DNA from: Bosea sp. AS-1
Lineage (GTDB): Bacteria; Pseudomonadota; Alphaproteobacteria; Rhizobiales; Beijerinckiaceae
DNA length: 64,000 bases
Assembly (NCBI RefSeq): GCF_002220095.1
Contig: NZ_CP022372.1
Location: forward strand, 211,001-275,000
Direction of reading: 5' to 3'
Part shown: piece by piece, positions 37,495 through 45,977 of the stretch
Layout: each line of letters starts with the position of its first letter
Position numbering within the stretch: the stretch's first letter is position 1
Notes under the pieces: model-generated
What the model was told of the DNA's origin: nothing
Database searches by the model: none
The model's input: only the letters and a program-made list of their open reading frames with translations
Program-made: the position numbers and the translations under genes

Positions 37495-38187
37495 TCAGAG
37501 GCCGAGCACCTTGCGGAGTTCTGCCTTGGCGGCGGCGAACTCGGTCTGGAAATCCTGTTGTTCCATGATCCGTGCGGCGATGACCGAGCCGGCGATGCGG
37601 CCGGCTTCGATGTCCGAGCGGTAATGGATGCCGCCGATAATGCGGTTCTCACCGTAGAACCAGGCGCGATCCATGATCGCGGCGCGCTTCTCCGGCACCA
37701 TGTTCGACAGCACGATGCCCATCAACGTGCCGACCGTGGTGTGGCCGGAAGGGTAGGCGCCGGAGTTGGACATCTTCACCGCCGGCTTGACCAGGGGGCT
37801 GAGCTGGTGTGGGCGCGGGCGCTTCCACGAATCCTTGGCCGGGTCGACGACGGCGCCCTCTGTCGCGACGATGCGGTCGAAGAAGGACGAGAAGACCGGC
37901 AAGGCTTCCGGTTTGAAGGCCGGGCCCATTACATCGGCGAAGCGCCAGACATTCTCCTCGGCATCGGCCTTTGCCTTGGCTTCCATCTCCGAGGTGCGGG
38001 TGACCTGGAGCGTCAGTACCTCGCCGAGCTCGGCCTTGGTCTGTGCCGAATCATCGGCCGGCGGCGGCTTGAGGAAAGCCTGGAGGTCGACGGATTTGGC
38101 GGTGGTGAACGGCGCAGCGTCCTCGGCTTGAGCGGGCGAGAAGGCGAGCGTGACGGCAGTCAGAAGAGCGAGGGCAAGATGGCGCAT
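37495..38187 (-). CDS. Class A acid phosphatase (PAP2 family), exported
   Basis: Periplasmic phosphatase of 230 aa with signal peptide MRHLALALLTAVTLAFSPAQAED. The PAP2 signature is present in three parts: KRPRP, YPSGHTT and RIIGGIHYRSDIEAG. The order and the spacing match PhoN/PhoC non-specific acid phosphatases, which hydrolyse phosphomonoesters through a phospho-histidine. Convergent with the preceding membrane-protein gene; downstream of the gamma-glutamyltransferase gene on the same strand (63 bp). Confidence 0.93.
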   Translation of the reverse strand: MRHLALALLTAVTLAFSPAQAEDAAPFTTAKSVDLQAFLKPPPADDSAQTKAELGEVLTLQVTRTSEMEAKAKADAEENVWRFADVMGPAFKPEALPVFSSFFDRIVATEGAVVDPAKDSWKRPRPHQLSPLVKPAVKMSNSGAYPSGHTTVGTLMGIVLSNMVPEKRAAIMDRAWFYGENRIIGGIHYRSDIEAGRIAGSVIAARIMEQQDFQTEFAAAKAELRKVLGL

Positions 38188-38250
38188 GGTTGCGGTTCCC
38201 GGTTGGCCGGGGAGGGACGCGCCCGCAACATGACAGCGTGATGAAGCCGG

Positions 38251-39987
38251 TCAGTCCCCGATCGCGACACCCTCCCGCCTTCCGTCGGCTCCACCGAGGA
38301 AGCCTTCCGGTGTCTTGACGATCACCTGCGTCCCGGAGGTCATTTCCATGAGCTGGACCTTGTGACCCTTGGCCTCGAGCGCGGCCTTCCAACCTTCCAC
38401 CTCAGTGCCCGCTTCAAGCTCGGTCGGGCCGTTGCGGCTGCCAAAATTGCCGAAATCCGCGGCTTGCTGCGGGTCCATGCGCCAGTCGAGCAGGGCGACC
38501 AGCGTTTTGGCGACGAATTCGATGATCTGGCTGCCGCCGGGCGAGCCCGCCACCGCGTAAAGCCGCCCGAAGGCGTCGAAGACAAGGGTCGGTGCCATGG
38601 AGGAGCGCGGGCGTTTGCCGGGCTCGACCCGGTTGGCGACCGGTTTGCCGTCCTCTTCCGGCGCGAAGTTGAAGTCGGTCAACTCGTTGTTGAGCAGGAA
38701 GCCCGCCTTCGTCATCAGGTGGGAGCCGAATCCGCCCTCGATCGTCGTCGTCATGGCGACGGCGTTGCCCTGCGCATCGACGACCGAAATGTGGCTGGTG
38801 CCATGCTCGACCCCGTCGGAGGGTGCGAGCAATCCGGCACGCCGATGGGGCGGATCGCCCGCTTGAGCCTTGCCCATCGAGCGCTCGGGGCTGATCAGGC
38901 CGGCGCGGGAGCGGATGTAGTCGCGGTCGATCAGGCCGCGCACCGGCACGGCGAAGAAGGCGGGGTCGCCGAGATAGAGATTGCGGTCGGCAAAGGCGAG
39001 CCGGCCGGCCTCGCTGAACCAATGAGCGGCTTCCGGTCCTGGCCCCAGGCGCCTGAGATCGACGGTCTCCAGCATGCCGAGCATCTGCTGGATGGCGACG
39101 GCGCCCGAGCTCGGCGGGCCCATGCCGCAGAGCTTCCAGACCCGATAGGTGCCGCAGACCGGCTCGCGCTCCTCGACCTTGTAGGCGGCGAGGTCGGCCA
39201 GCGTCATGTCGCCGGGATTGCCCGGATGTTCCGCTATGGTCGTGACGATGTCCTCGGCGATCGGTCCCTTGTAGAGCGCATCCGCCCCTTGCGCCGCGAT
39301 GGCGCGCAATGTCTCGGCGAAGGCCGGGCTCTTCAGGATGGTGCCGACGGCCTTGGGCTGCCCATCGGCCTCGTAGAAATAGGCGGAAGCACGCGGATTC
39401 TTCGGCAGATCCTTGTCTCCGGCCAGGAGGCCATTGAGGCGCGGCGATATGGCGAAGCCTTCCTCGGCGAGCTTGAGTGCTGGAGCGATCAGGTCGGCCC
39501 AGGGCAGCTTGCCCCAGCGGCGATGCGCCTCCTCCAGCAATTTCAGCGTGCCCGGCACGCCGACCGAGCGGCCGCCGATCACAGCTTCGCGGAACGGCAT
39601 CGGCTTGCCGTCCTTCAGAAAACGATCAGACTTGGCGGCGGCGGGAGCCGTCTCGCGCCCGTCGAGCGTGGTCACCTTGTGGGCCGCCTCGTCCCAGTGA
39701 ACGAAGAATGCGCCGCCGCCGATGCCGGAACTTTGCGGCTCGACGAGGTTGAGTACGAGTTGGGTGGCGATGGCGGCATCCGTGGCGCTGCCCCCGGCGC
39801 GCAGGATGTCGCGCCCGGCCGCGGCCGCGAGCGGGTTGGCTGCCGCCGCCATGAACCGTTGCGCGGTCGTCTCGACCTTAGCGACCTTGCCCGTTCCGGC
39901 CTCCGGCGCCGGCGCGAGGGGCTGTGCAATCGCGATCTGTGTGGCGAGGGTCACCGCCGGCACGAGGATGAAGGGGAGAAAGCGCAT
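38251..39987 (-). CDS. ggt: Gamma-glutamyltransferase
   Basis: Periplasmic N-terminal-nucleophile hydrolase, 578 aa, that cleaves glutathione and transfers gamma-glutamyl groups. Signal peptide MRFLPFILVPAVTLATQIAIAQ. The autoprocessing site and nucleophile Thr lie near residue 395 in HGTSHISVVDAQGNAVAMTTT. GIGGGAFFV, LDGRETAPAAA and the final GSPGGSQIIEFV are family motifs. ATG 39987 gives a clean signal peptide, so the upstream ATG at 40089 is unlikely. Confidence 0.95.
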   Translation of the reverse strand: MRFLPFILVPAVTLATQIAIAQPLAPAPEAGTGKVAKVETTAQRFMAAAANPLAAAAGRDILRAGGSATDAAIATQLVLNLVEPQSSGIGGGAFFVHWDEAAHKVTTLDGRETAPAAAKSDRFLKDGKPMPFREAVIGGRSVGVPGTLKLLEEAHRRWGKLPWADLIAPALKLAEEGFAISPRLNGLLAGDKDLPKNPRASAYFYEADGQPKAVGTILKSPAFAETLRAIAAQGADALYKGPIAEDIVTTIAEHPGNPGDMTLADLAAYKVEEREPVCGTYRVWKLCGMGPPSSGAVAIQQMLGMLETVDLRRLGPGPEAAHWFSEAGRLAFADRNLYLGDPAFFAVPVRGLIDRDYIRSRAGLISPERSMGKAQAGDPPHRRAGLLAPSDGVEHGTSHISVVDAQGNAVAMTTTIEGGFGSHLMTKAGFLLNNELTDFNFAPEEDGKPVANRVEPGKRPRSSMAPTLVFDAFGRLYAVAGSPGGSQIIEFVAKTLVALLDWRMDPQQAADFGNFGSRNGPTELEAGTEVEGWKAALEAKGHKVQLMEMTSGTQVIVKTPEGFLGGADGRREGVAIGD

Positions 39988-40118
39988 GGACGACCTCCGC
40001 AATGCTCCAGCACAGAATAGGCTATTCGTCGCGGCCTGACAGCTTGGTGCAGCGCGGCTCGGCAGGTAAGGTTCCGAATCGAACAGCAACGCATCGATGC
40101 CAAAAAGGGGTTTTCGGC

Positions 40119-40721
40119 ATGACGTTCTCCGCCCAGCTACGCCGTCCGTTGGCCTGGCTCGCGCTCGGCCTTCTCGGCATCGCGCTCGCCGGTTGCGGCT
40201 ACAACAACGTGCCGACGCTGGAAGAGAAGGCGAAAGCGGCCTGGTCCGAGGTGCAGAACCAGTATCAGCGCCGGGCCGACCTGATTCCCAACCTCGTCGA
40301 GACAGTGAAGGGCTATGCGGCGCAGGAGAAAGAGGTTCTGACGGCCGTAATCGAGGCCCGTGCCAAGGCGACGCAGGTCAAGGTCGACGCCTCGACCATC
40401 AATGACCCAGCCAAGTTCAAGGAATATCAGGACGCGCAGAACCAGCTCACCGGCGCGCTTGGGCGGCTGCTCGTCACGGTCGAGCGCTATCCCGATCTGA
40501 AGTCGAACCAGAACTTCCTCGCCCTGCAGTCCCAGCTCGAAGGCACGGAAAACCGGGTCGCCGTGGCGCGGCGCGACTACATCCAGGCGGTGCAGGCCTT
40601 CAACACGGAGATCCGCACCTTCCCGGGTGTGATCTGGGCCAAGCTGTTCTGGGGCGCCAAGCCGATGGAGACCTTCACCGCGACGGCCGGAGCCGACAAG
40701 GCGCCGAGCGTGAAGTTCTGA
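40119..40721 (+). CDS. lemA: LemA family lipoprotein
   Basis: Membrane-anchored coiled-helical protein, 200 aa, with a lipobox (GIALAGC, lipidated Cys near residue 25). The LemA signature runs AWSEVQNQYQRRADLIPNLVETVKGYAAQEKEVLTAVIEARAKA, then ALGRLLVTVERYPDLKSNQNFLALQSQLEGTENRVAVARRDYIQAVQAFNTEIRTFP. Function unknown, though it is repeatedly linked to TPM-domain proteins, as in the two genes that follow (gap 4 bp, then overlap). Confidence 0.95.
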   Translation: MTFSAQLRRPLAWLALGLLGIALAGCGYNNVPTLEEKAKAAWSEVQNQYQRRADLIPNLVETVKGYAAQEKEVLTAVIEARAKATQVKVDASTINDPAKFKEYQDAQNQLTGALGRLLVTVERYPDLKSNQNFLALQSQLEGTENRVAVARRDYIQAVQAFNTEIRTFPGVIWAKLFWGAKPMETFTATAGADKAPSVKF

Positions 40722-40725
40722 ACCT

Positions 40726-41586
40726 GTGACGACCTTGCTGGGAGAGGCGTGGAATAGCTCTCTTCCGCGCGGGAGAGGGCGGGCGTGGGGCGCTTTCCTC
40801 CTGCTCCTCGCCCTGCTGCTCTGCATCGCGCCGGCCTTCGCCGCCGATCCGACCTATCCCGCTCTCTCGGGCCGGGTCGTCGACGACGCCAACATCATCG
40901 CGCCGGATGCGCGCCAGCGCATTGCGGACAAGATCAAGGCCCATGAGGACAAGACCTCCGACCAGATCGTGGTCGCGACGGTGCCGTCGCTGCAGGGGCT
41001 GACGATCGAGGATTTCGCCAACGGCCTGTTCCGGCACTGGCAGCTCGGCCAGAAGGCGAAGAACAACGGCGTGCTGCTGATCGTGGCGCCCAAGGAGCGC
41101 AAGGTCCGCATCGAGGTCGGGTACGGGCTCGAAGGCGCACTGACCGATGCGCTCTCCAAGGTCATCATCACCACGGCGATCGCGCCCAAGTTCAAGACAG
41201 GCGATTTCGCGGGTGGCATCGAGGCCGGAGTCGACGCCATCGTCACAATCCTGGCAGGCGATGCCGAGGAATGGCAACGACGTGCCGAGGTGCGTTCCGA
41301 CGAGAGCTCGCCGGTCGAGGACATCGCGGTCCTCGTCGCGATGGTGCTGATCTTTCTGTTCATCGTCGCCTTCCTGCGCGGCCTGAGCCAGCAGGGCAAT
41401 GGCGTGCGCCGGCACCGGACGCGCGACGGACGCTGGATCGTGCTGCCGCCGAGCAGCTCCGGTTGGGGCTCGGGCTCCGGCTGGGGCGGCGGAGGTGGCT
41501 GGAGTTCCGGCGGCGGCTTCTCCGGTGGCGGGTTCTCGGGCGGCGGCGGATCGTCCGGCGGCGGTGGTGCTTCGGGAGACTGGTGA
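40726..41586 (+). CDS. TPM-domain protein, YgcG-like, with Gly/Ser-rich tail
   Basis: Exported or membrane protein of 286 aa. An N-terminal signal helix (AFLLLLALLLCIAPAFAADP) is followed by a TPM domain (RVVDDANIIAPDARQRIADKI...VGYGLEGALTDALSKVII). A membrane helix near residue 210 comes next, and then a Gly/Ser/Trp-rich C-terminus. TPM_phosphatase domains are found in the plant TLP18.3/PSB32 photosystem repair proteins; the bacterial role is unresolved. GTG start, 4 bp after lemA. Confidence 0.9.
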   Translation: MTTLLGEAWNSSLPRGRGRAWGAFLLLLALLLCIAPAFAADPTYPALSGRVVDDANIIAPDARQRIADKIKAHEDKTSDQIVVATVPSLQGLTIEDFANGLFRHWQLGQKAKNNGVLLIVAPKERKVRIEVGYGLEGALTDALSKVIITTAIAPKFKTGDFAGGIEAGVDAIVTILAGDAEEWQRRAEVRSDESSPVEDIAVLVAMVLIFLFIVAFLRGLSQQGNGVRRHRTRDGRWIVLPPSSSGWGSGSGWGGGGGWSSGGGFSGGGFSGGGGSSGGGGASGDW

Positions 41587-42191
41587 TGGACGCCGCGGAC
41601 AGGGATGCGATCGCGGAAGCGGTGCGCCGCGCCGAGACCGGCACGGCCGGCGAGATCGTCGTGGTCATCGACCGGGCGGCGTCGAGCTATCGCAACGTGC
41701 CGGTGGTGATGGCGCTCGCGCTTGCGCTGCTTGTGCCCTGGCCGTTCATCTCGCTGACAGCGATGAGCACGCAGCGCATCTTCATGATCCAGCTCTTCTG
41801 CGCCGTGATCCTGCTCGGCACCCTGCTCTGGTACGGCCGCGGCGGGCGCTTCGTGCCGGGTTTCGTCAAGCGGCGCCGGGCGCATGACACCGCGCTCCGG
41901 GAGTTCACGGCGCGCGGGCTGACGCGGACCAAGGGGCGGACCGGTGTCCTGCTCTATGTCGCCCTGCAGGAGCGCTATGCGGAGATCCTGGCCGATACCG
42001 GCATCGACGGCCTGGTCGAGCAGAAGACCTGGAACGGCATCATCGAGCCGCTGCTGGTTGCGGCGCGGGAGGACAGGCTGACCGAAGGGCTGATCGCGGC
42101 GGTCGATGCGGTCGGCGCCGTGCTGGCGCAACATGTCCCGCCCGTGCCGGGCGATGTCGACGAGCTGTCGAACAAGGTGATCCTGCTCTAA
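41586..42191 (+). CDS. TPM-domain membrane protein (second paralogue)
   Basis: A 201-residue protein. A short N-terminal TPM fragment (AIAEAVRRAETGTAGEIVVVIDRAASSYR) is followed by two membrane helices (VVMALALALLVPWPFISL and FMIQLFCAVILLGTLLWYG). A cytoplasmic domain follows, with RTGVLLYVALQERYAEILADTGIDGLVEQKTWNGIIEPLL. Its ATG overlaps the preceding stop, so LemA and the two TPM proteins form one coupled operon and probably one envelope complex (inference). Confidence 0.88.
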   Translation: MDAADRDAIAEAVRRAETGTAGEIVVVIDRAASSYRNVPVVMALALALLVPWPFISLTAMSTQRIFMIQLFCAVILLGTLLWYGRGGRFVPGFVKRRRAHDTALREFTARGLTRTKGRTGVLLYVALQERYAEILADTGIDGLVEQKTWNGIIEPLLVAAREDRLTEGLIAAVDAVGAVLAQHVPPVPGDVDELSNKVILL

Positions 42192-42257
42192 AGCCTCACT
42201 GATCGCGCCTGTGCGGGGCGCGCGATAACTAGAGGCCGATGCGAGCCGGTCGACGGG

Positions 42258-43025
42258 TCAGGGCGTTATCTTGCCGCGCGCGGCGCCGAGGATCGGCCCC
42301 GGCATCATGCCGTATTTCCCGGGCTGGTCGGTCTGAACGATGACGACGTACCCGTCCGCTTCCGGCGCCTGGGTGGCGCTCAGCGGAGCAGTGATCGTGG
42401 TTTCCCTGCCGTTCCAGTCGCCGACACGGACCATGCCGCGCACGACATTGGCATAGGACAGAGTCTTGCCCTGGTTCTCCCCGCGCGTGACCGGCACGGA
42501 GGCGAGATGCGTGGTCGGGAGCACCCAGACGCCGGCTGCGTTGTCGGACGTGGCCCCGGAGGAGGCGAGCTTGATCTCGAGATTGCCGTTCGCTTCCTTG
42601 AGCCCGACCTGGACCGGGAAACCCGTGGGCGCGAGCTGCTGGATCGTCTTCTGGATCTCGTCCTTGTCGGAGCCGACCAGATGACCGGTGCCATTGACGA
42701 CGACCTGGGGGGTGTAGACCTGCCCATCGCCGCGAGCCTTGGCATAGAACTTCTGGCGCTTGGCGAAGGAATCCTTGCCGAGCGTGTCCTTCCAACCGAG
42801 ATAATCCCAATAGGTCACCGGCAGCGTCAGCGCGATCAGATCGGGATCCTTCGAGAGCTCGATCACGAGCGCATCTGCCGGCGGGCAGGAGGAGCAGCCC
42901 TGGCTGGTGAAGAGCTCGAGCAGCGCCTTCGGCTGCTTGGCGGGAGTCTGTGCCCGGCCGTCCGCGACGCCCATGGCGAGGGCCGCGATCGTCACAGCTA
43001 GGAGGCGCTTGCCGGGGAACATCAT
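42258..43025 (-). CDS. DUF1223 exported thioredoxin-fold protein
   Basis: Secreted protein of 255 aa with signal peptide MMFPGKRLLAVTIAALAMGVADGRAQ. The DUF1223 core opens LLELFTSQGCSSCPPADALV, with a CxxC-like pair (GCSSC) in a thioredoxin-like setting. Then come PVTYWDYLGWKDTLGKDSFAKRQ and GQVYTPQVVVNGTGHLVGSD. Function unknown; a periplasmic thiol/redox role is the usual suggestion. Convergent with the second TPM gene and immediately beyond the lipid A acyltransferase gene. Confidence 0.9.
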   Translation of the reverse strand: MMFPGKRLLAVTIAALAMGVADGRAQTPAKQPKALLELFTSQGCSSCPPADALVIELSKDPDLIALTLPVTYWDYLGWKDTLGKDSFAKRQKFYAKARGDGQVYTPQVVVNGTGHLVGSDKDEIQKTIQQLAPTGFPVQVGLKEANGNLEIKLASSGATSDNAAGVWVLPTTHLASVPVTRGENQGKTLSYANVVRGMVRVGDWNGRETTITAPLSATQAPEADGYVVIVQTDQPGKYGMMPGPILGAARGKITP

Positions 43026-43088
43026 CGAACTCTGCAGAGAAAGTCTTGTGGCGAGGTTACCAAAGCCCCCATTCGCGGCATTTGGAAA

Positions 43089-44039
43089 TCACGTTGCCTT
43101 GAAAACAGGCGTCGTCGCGCGGCCGTGATCGAACTCGGCCAGGGCGGCCGCCGATATCATCTTCGGCCGCCAGCGGCGGTGCATCCAGAGCCACTGCTCG
43201 GGATACTCGCGCACCCAGCCCTCCACCACGGCCGTCATCATTGCCATGGCGCCCTGGACGTCGATCTCGCCATTGGCATCGCGCGGCAGATCGAGCGGCG
43301 GGGTGAGCTCCAGCCGGAAGCGGTGGTTCGGCAGACGGATGACCCGCACGCCATGAACCGGGCATTCGAAGCGCTTGGCGAACTTGCCCATGATCGGGTT
43401 GGTCAGCGCCGGGCGGCCGAAGAACGGCACCACGACGCCGCGGGTGAAATGCTGGTCAATCAGCATGCCGAGATGGCCGCCATTCTCCAGCACGCCCTGC
43501 ATGGCGAAGGCTGCGCCCTGTTTCGCGGCGGCAAGCCCACCCATCGCGCCGGATCGGATCTCGTGGACGACGGCGGCGATTGCGGGATCGTTGGGAGCCC
43601 GGAAGACCGCGGTGGTTTCCAGATCATAGGTCTGCGCGCAGATCGCCGGCAGTTCCCAGTTGGCGAGATGGGTCGAGAAGATCAGGCCTGGCTTGCCGTC
43701 ATCCTTGAGCGCGATGAAATGCTCGATGCCCTTGACCTCGACGCGCGAGGGCTTGTCGGGGTTGTGGTAGTCATAATCGAAGAGCGCCTTCAGGTTGGCG
43801 TATTCGCCGGCGACGCGGCCAAGGTTTTCCCAGGCACCGCGCGCGATGCGCCTGACCTCCGCCTCGTCCTTTTCGGGAAAGGCTGCGCGGATATTGGCGA
43901 GCGCCACGCGGTTGACCGGGATCAGCGGGCTCGCGGTCCGGAGAAGCCAGCCGCCGAGATCGCTGGCGCGCTCGGGGCCCAGCAGGCGCAGAAAACCGAA
44001 CAGGGCGCGGATCACGCCGATCATCACCGCCGCGCCCAT
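43089..44039 (-). CDS. lpxXL: Lipid A VLCFA acyltransferase, LpxXL-like (HtrB/LpxL family)
   Basis: Inner-membrane lysophospholipid-type acyltransferase, about 316 aa. The family HX4E-type motif is STHLANWE near residue 130, and DQHFTRGVVVPFFGRPALTN and EYPEQWLWMHRRWRP near the end are diagnostic. In rhizobia this enzyme transfers the very long acyl chain from AcpXL to lipid A. It is the last gene of the XL cluster. The start is uncertain: ATG 44039 lacks a good ribosome site, and TTG 44069 or a TTG further upstream are alternatives. Confidence 0.88.
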   Translation of the reverse strand: MGAAVMIGVIRALFGFLRLLGPERASDLGGWLLRTASPLIPVNRVALANIRAAFPEKDEAEVRRIARGAWENLGRVAGEYANLKALFDYDYHNPDKPSRVEVKGIEHFIALKDDGKPGLIFSTHLANWELPAICAQTYDLETTAVFRAPNDPAIAAVVHEIRSGAMGGLAAAKQGAAFAMQGVLENGGHLGMLIDQHFTRGVVVPFFGRPALTNPIMGKFAKRFECPVHGVRVIRLPNHRFRLELTPPLDLPRDANGEIDVQGAMAMMTAVVEGWVREYPEQWLWMHRRWRPKMISAAALAEFDHGRATTPVFKAT

Positions 44040-44179
44040 CCGCGCGGCGATCGCCTTCAATCGTCTCAAGGTCGGTCCAGCCTCAATCGCCCGTGCCGAG
44101 AGCAAGACCGGGCCTGAAACGGGCGATCTGGGGCAGGAATGCGCCGGCGTCAAGTCTCTCGCCAGAGCGGGTCGATCGC

Positions 44180-45202
44180 TCAGAAGGTGATGACGACCTT
44201 GCCGAAGACCTGCCGACCCTCGATACGGGCGAGGCCCTTCTCGAAATCGGCCAGCGGGAAGACCGAATCGATCACCGGCTTCATGCCGCCGGCCATCTTC
44301 TCCAGCGATTGCGCGATATTCTCGATGCGGCAGCCGAAGGAGCCGGTGATCCGGTATTGCTGCTGGAAGAGCTGCATCAGGTTGATCGTGGCCGAGGGGC
44401 CCGAGGTCGCGCCGCAGGTGACGAGCCGGCCGCCACGCTTCAGGCAGAGCAGCGAGCCGTTCCAGGTATCGGCGCCGACATGCTCGAAGACGACATCGAC
44501 GCCCTTGCGGCCGGTCAGCTTGCGCACGACGCCCTCGAAGCGGTCCTCCCGGTAGTTGATGACGTGATCGGCGCCGAGGGCCTTGGCCTTGGCGCCCTTC
44601 TCGTCGTCGCCGACGGTCGTATAAACCGTGCAGCCGATCGCCTTGGCCATCAGGATCGCGGCCGTGCCGATGCCGGAGCCGCCGGCATGGACCAGCACGG
44701 ATTCGCCGGGCTCCAGCTTCGCATTGTCGAAGAGCATGTGCTGGACCGTGCCGAAACCGATCGGCGCGCAGGCGGCATCCTCGAAGGAGACCCCTTTTGG
44801 TGCCTTGATCGTCAGGCGGGCGGGGCGGTTCAGCACCTCGCGAGCGAAGCCGTCGATATGGAAGCCCATGATGCCGGCGACGTTCTCGCAGAGATTGTCC
44901 CGACCCTCGCGACAGGCCTTGCACTGGCCACAGGTGTCGGCGCCATAGGCGGTGACGACGTCGCCAGGTGCGAAGCCGGTCACGCCCTCGCCGACGCAGA
45001 CGATCTCGCCTGCGGCTTCGACACCGGCCGCCTGCGGCATCTTGCGCTTGGCGAAGGCCATGCCGCGGAAACCCCAGAGGTCGAGATAGTTCAGTCCGAC
45101 TGCCTTGATGCGGATCTGCACTTCGCCCGGAGCGGGCGGCGGCGGCGGCTCGATCTCTTCCAGGCGCAGGTCGCGATCGCCGTGGAGCTGGAGGGAACGC
45201 AT
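44180..45202 (-). CDS. Zinc-containing MDR oxidoreductase of the VLCFA cluster (probable enoyl reductase)
   Basis: Medium-chain dehydrogenase (340 aa) with the structural-zinc Cys cluster CGQCKACREGRDNLC and Rossmann motif LVHAGGSGIGTAAILMAKAIGC. In Rhizobium the equivalent gene (fabXL/adh2XL) sits in the acpXL operon and is thought to reduce the enoyl intermediate in 28-carbon chain synthesis. Here it lies 28 bp after the ketoreductase gene. The enoyl-reductase role is inferred from context; alcohol dehydrogenase activity is the annotation alternative. Confidence 0.87.
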   Translation of the reverse strand: MRSLQLHGDRDLRLEEIEPPPPPAPGEVQIRIKAVGLNYLDLWGFRGMAFAKRKMPQAAGVEAAGEIVCVGEGVTGFAPGDVVTAYGADTCGQCKACREGRDNLCENVAGIMGFHIDGFAREVLNRPARLTIKAPKGVSFEDAACAPIGFGTVQHMLFDNAKLEPGESVLVHAGGSGIGTAAILMAKAIGCTVYTTVGDDEKGAKAKALGADHVINYREDRFEGVVRKLTGRKGVDVVFEHVGADTWNGSLLCLKRGGRLVTCGATSGPSATINLMQLFQQQYRITGSFGCRIENIAQSLEKMAGGMKPVIDSVFPLADFEKGLARIEGRQVFGKVVITF

Positions 45203-45230
45203 CGGATATCGACCTTTCAGAACAAACTTG

Positions 45231-45977
45231 TCAGCGATGCACGCCGAGCTGGGCGGTCAGGCCGCCGTCGATCGGCAGCACGGTACCGCTGATATAGGCG
45301 GCAGGCTCGCTCATCAGGAAAGCGGCGACGCCGGCGACTTCCTCCGGCTTGGCGAACCGGCCAGCGGGAATCTGCGCCTGCATCTTGTCGCGATAGGCGG
45401 CATAGGGCGCCATCATGTCGGTGTCGACGAAGCCGGGCGCGATGATGTTGACCGTGACGCCGCGCTTCCCGGTCTCGACCGCGAGCGTCTTGGCATAGGA
45501 GATCAGCGCGCCCTTGGAGGCGGCGTAGGCGGCATTGCCGGCGTTGCCGCGCAGCGCCGCGACCGAGCCGATCGCGACGATCCGACCGGCCCGGGCACGG
45601 ATCATGTTGCGCATCAGGCTTTTGGCGAGGCGGGTGAAGGCCCAGAAATTGACCTGCATCGCCGCCTCGGCCTTGTCTTGGTCCATCATCGCTGCCAGCG
45701 AGTCATAGGGCTGGCCGGCGTTGTGAACGAGGCCGAAGTAGCTCTCGCCCTCGCGCGCCTCGCAGAAGGTTTCGAGCGCCGCCTTGTCGGAGAGGTCGAG
45801 CGGCAGCGCCGTGACCGTACGGCCAGGATGGGCGGCTGCGATCTCCCCAGCCAGCGCCTTCGCCTGCTCGGCGGAGGAGCGGAAGGTGAAATCGACATCG
45901 TGGCCGGCCGCGGCGAGCGCGCGCACGATCGCGGCGCCGACACCTTTGGCGCCACCCGTCACGAGAATCTTGGTCAT
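45231..45977 (-). CDS. FabG-like 3-oxoacyl-ACP reductase embedded in the VLCFA cluster
   Basis: SDR of 248 aa with cofactor motif ILVTGGAKGVGAAIVRAL and HNAG. The catalytic triad is complete: Ser138 (IGSVAALRG), Tyr151 and Lys155 (NAAYAASKGAL). PGFVDTDMM and GTVLPIDGGLTAQ fit the FabG group. ATG 45977 overlaps the fabF1 stop (ATGA), with GGAGG upstream. It supplies the ketoreduction step missing from the classical rhizobial XL gene list, which makes the operon nearly self-sufficient (inference). Confidence 0.9.
   Translation of the reverse strand: MTKILVTGGAKGVGAAIVRALAAAGHDVDFTFRSSAEQAKALAGEIAAAHPGRTVTALPLDLSDKAALETFCEAREGESYFGLVHNAGQPYDSLAAMMDQDKAEAAMQVNFWAFTRLAKSLMRNMIRARAGRIVAIGSVAALRGNAGNAAYAASKGALISYAKTLAVETGKRGVTVNIIAPGFVDTDMMAPYAAYRDKMQAQIPAGRFAKPEEVAGVAAFLMSEPAAYISGTVLPIDGGLTAQLGVHR

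Noticed and set aside
42202..42226. ATCGCGC/GCGCGAT inverted repeat between the TPM and DUF1223 genes as a terminator
   Set aside because: Only a 7-bp stem with an 11-base loop and no U-run; such GC repeats are frequent by chance here.
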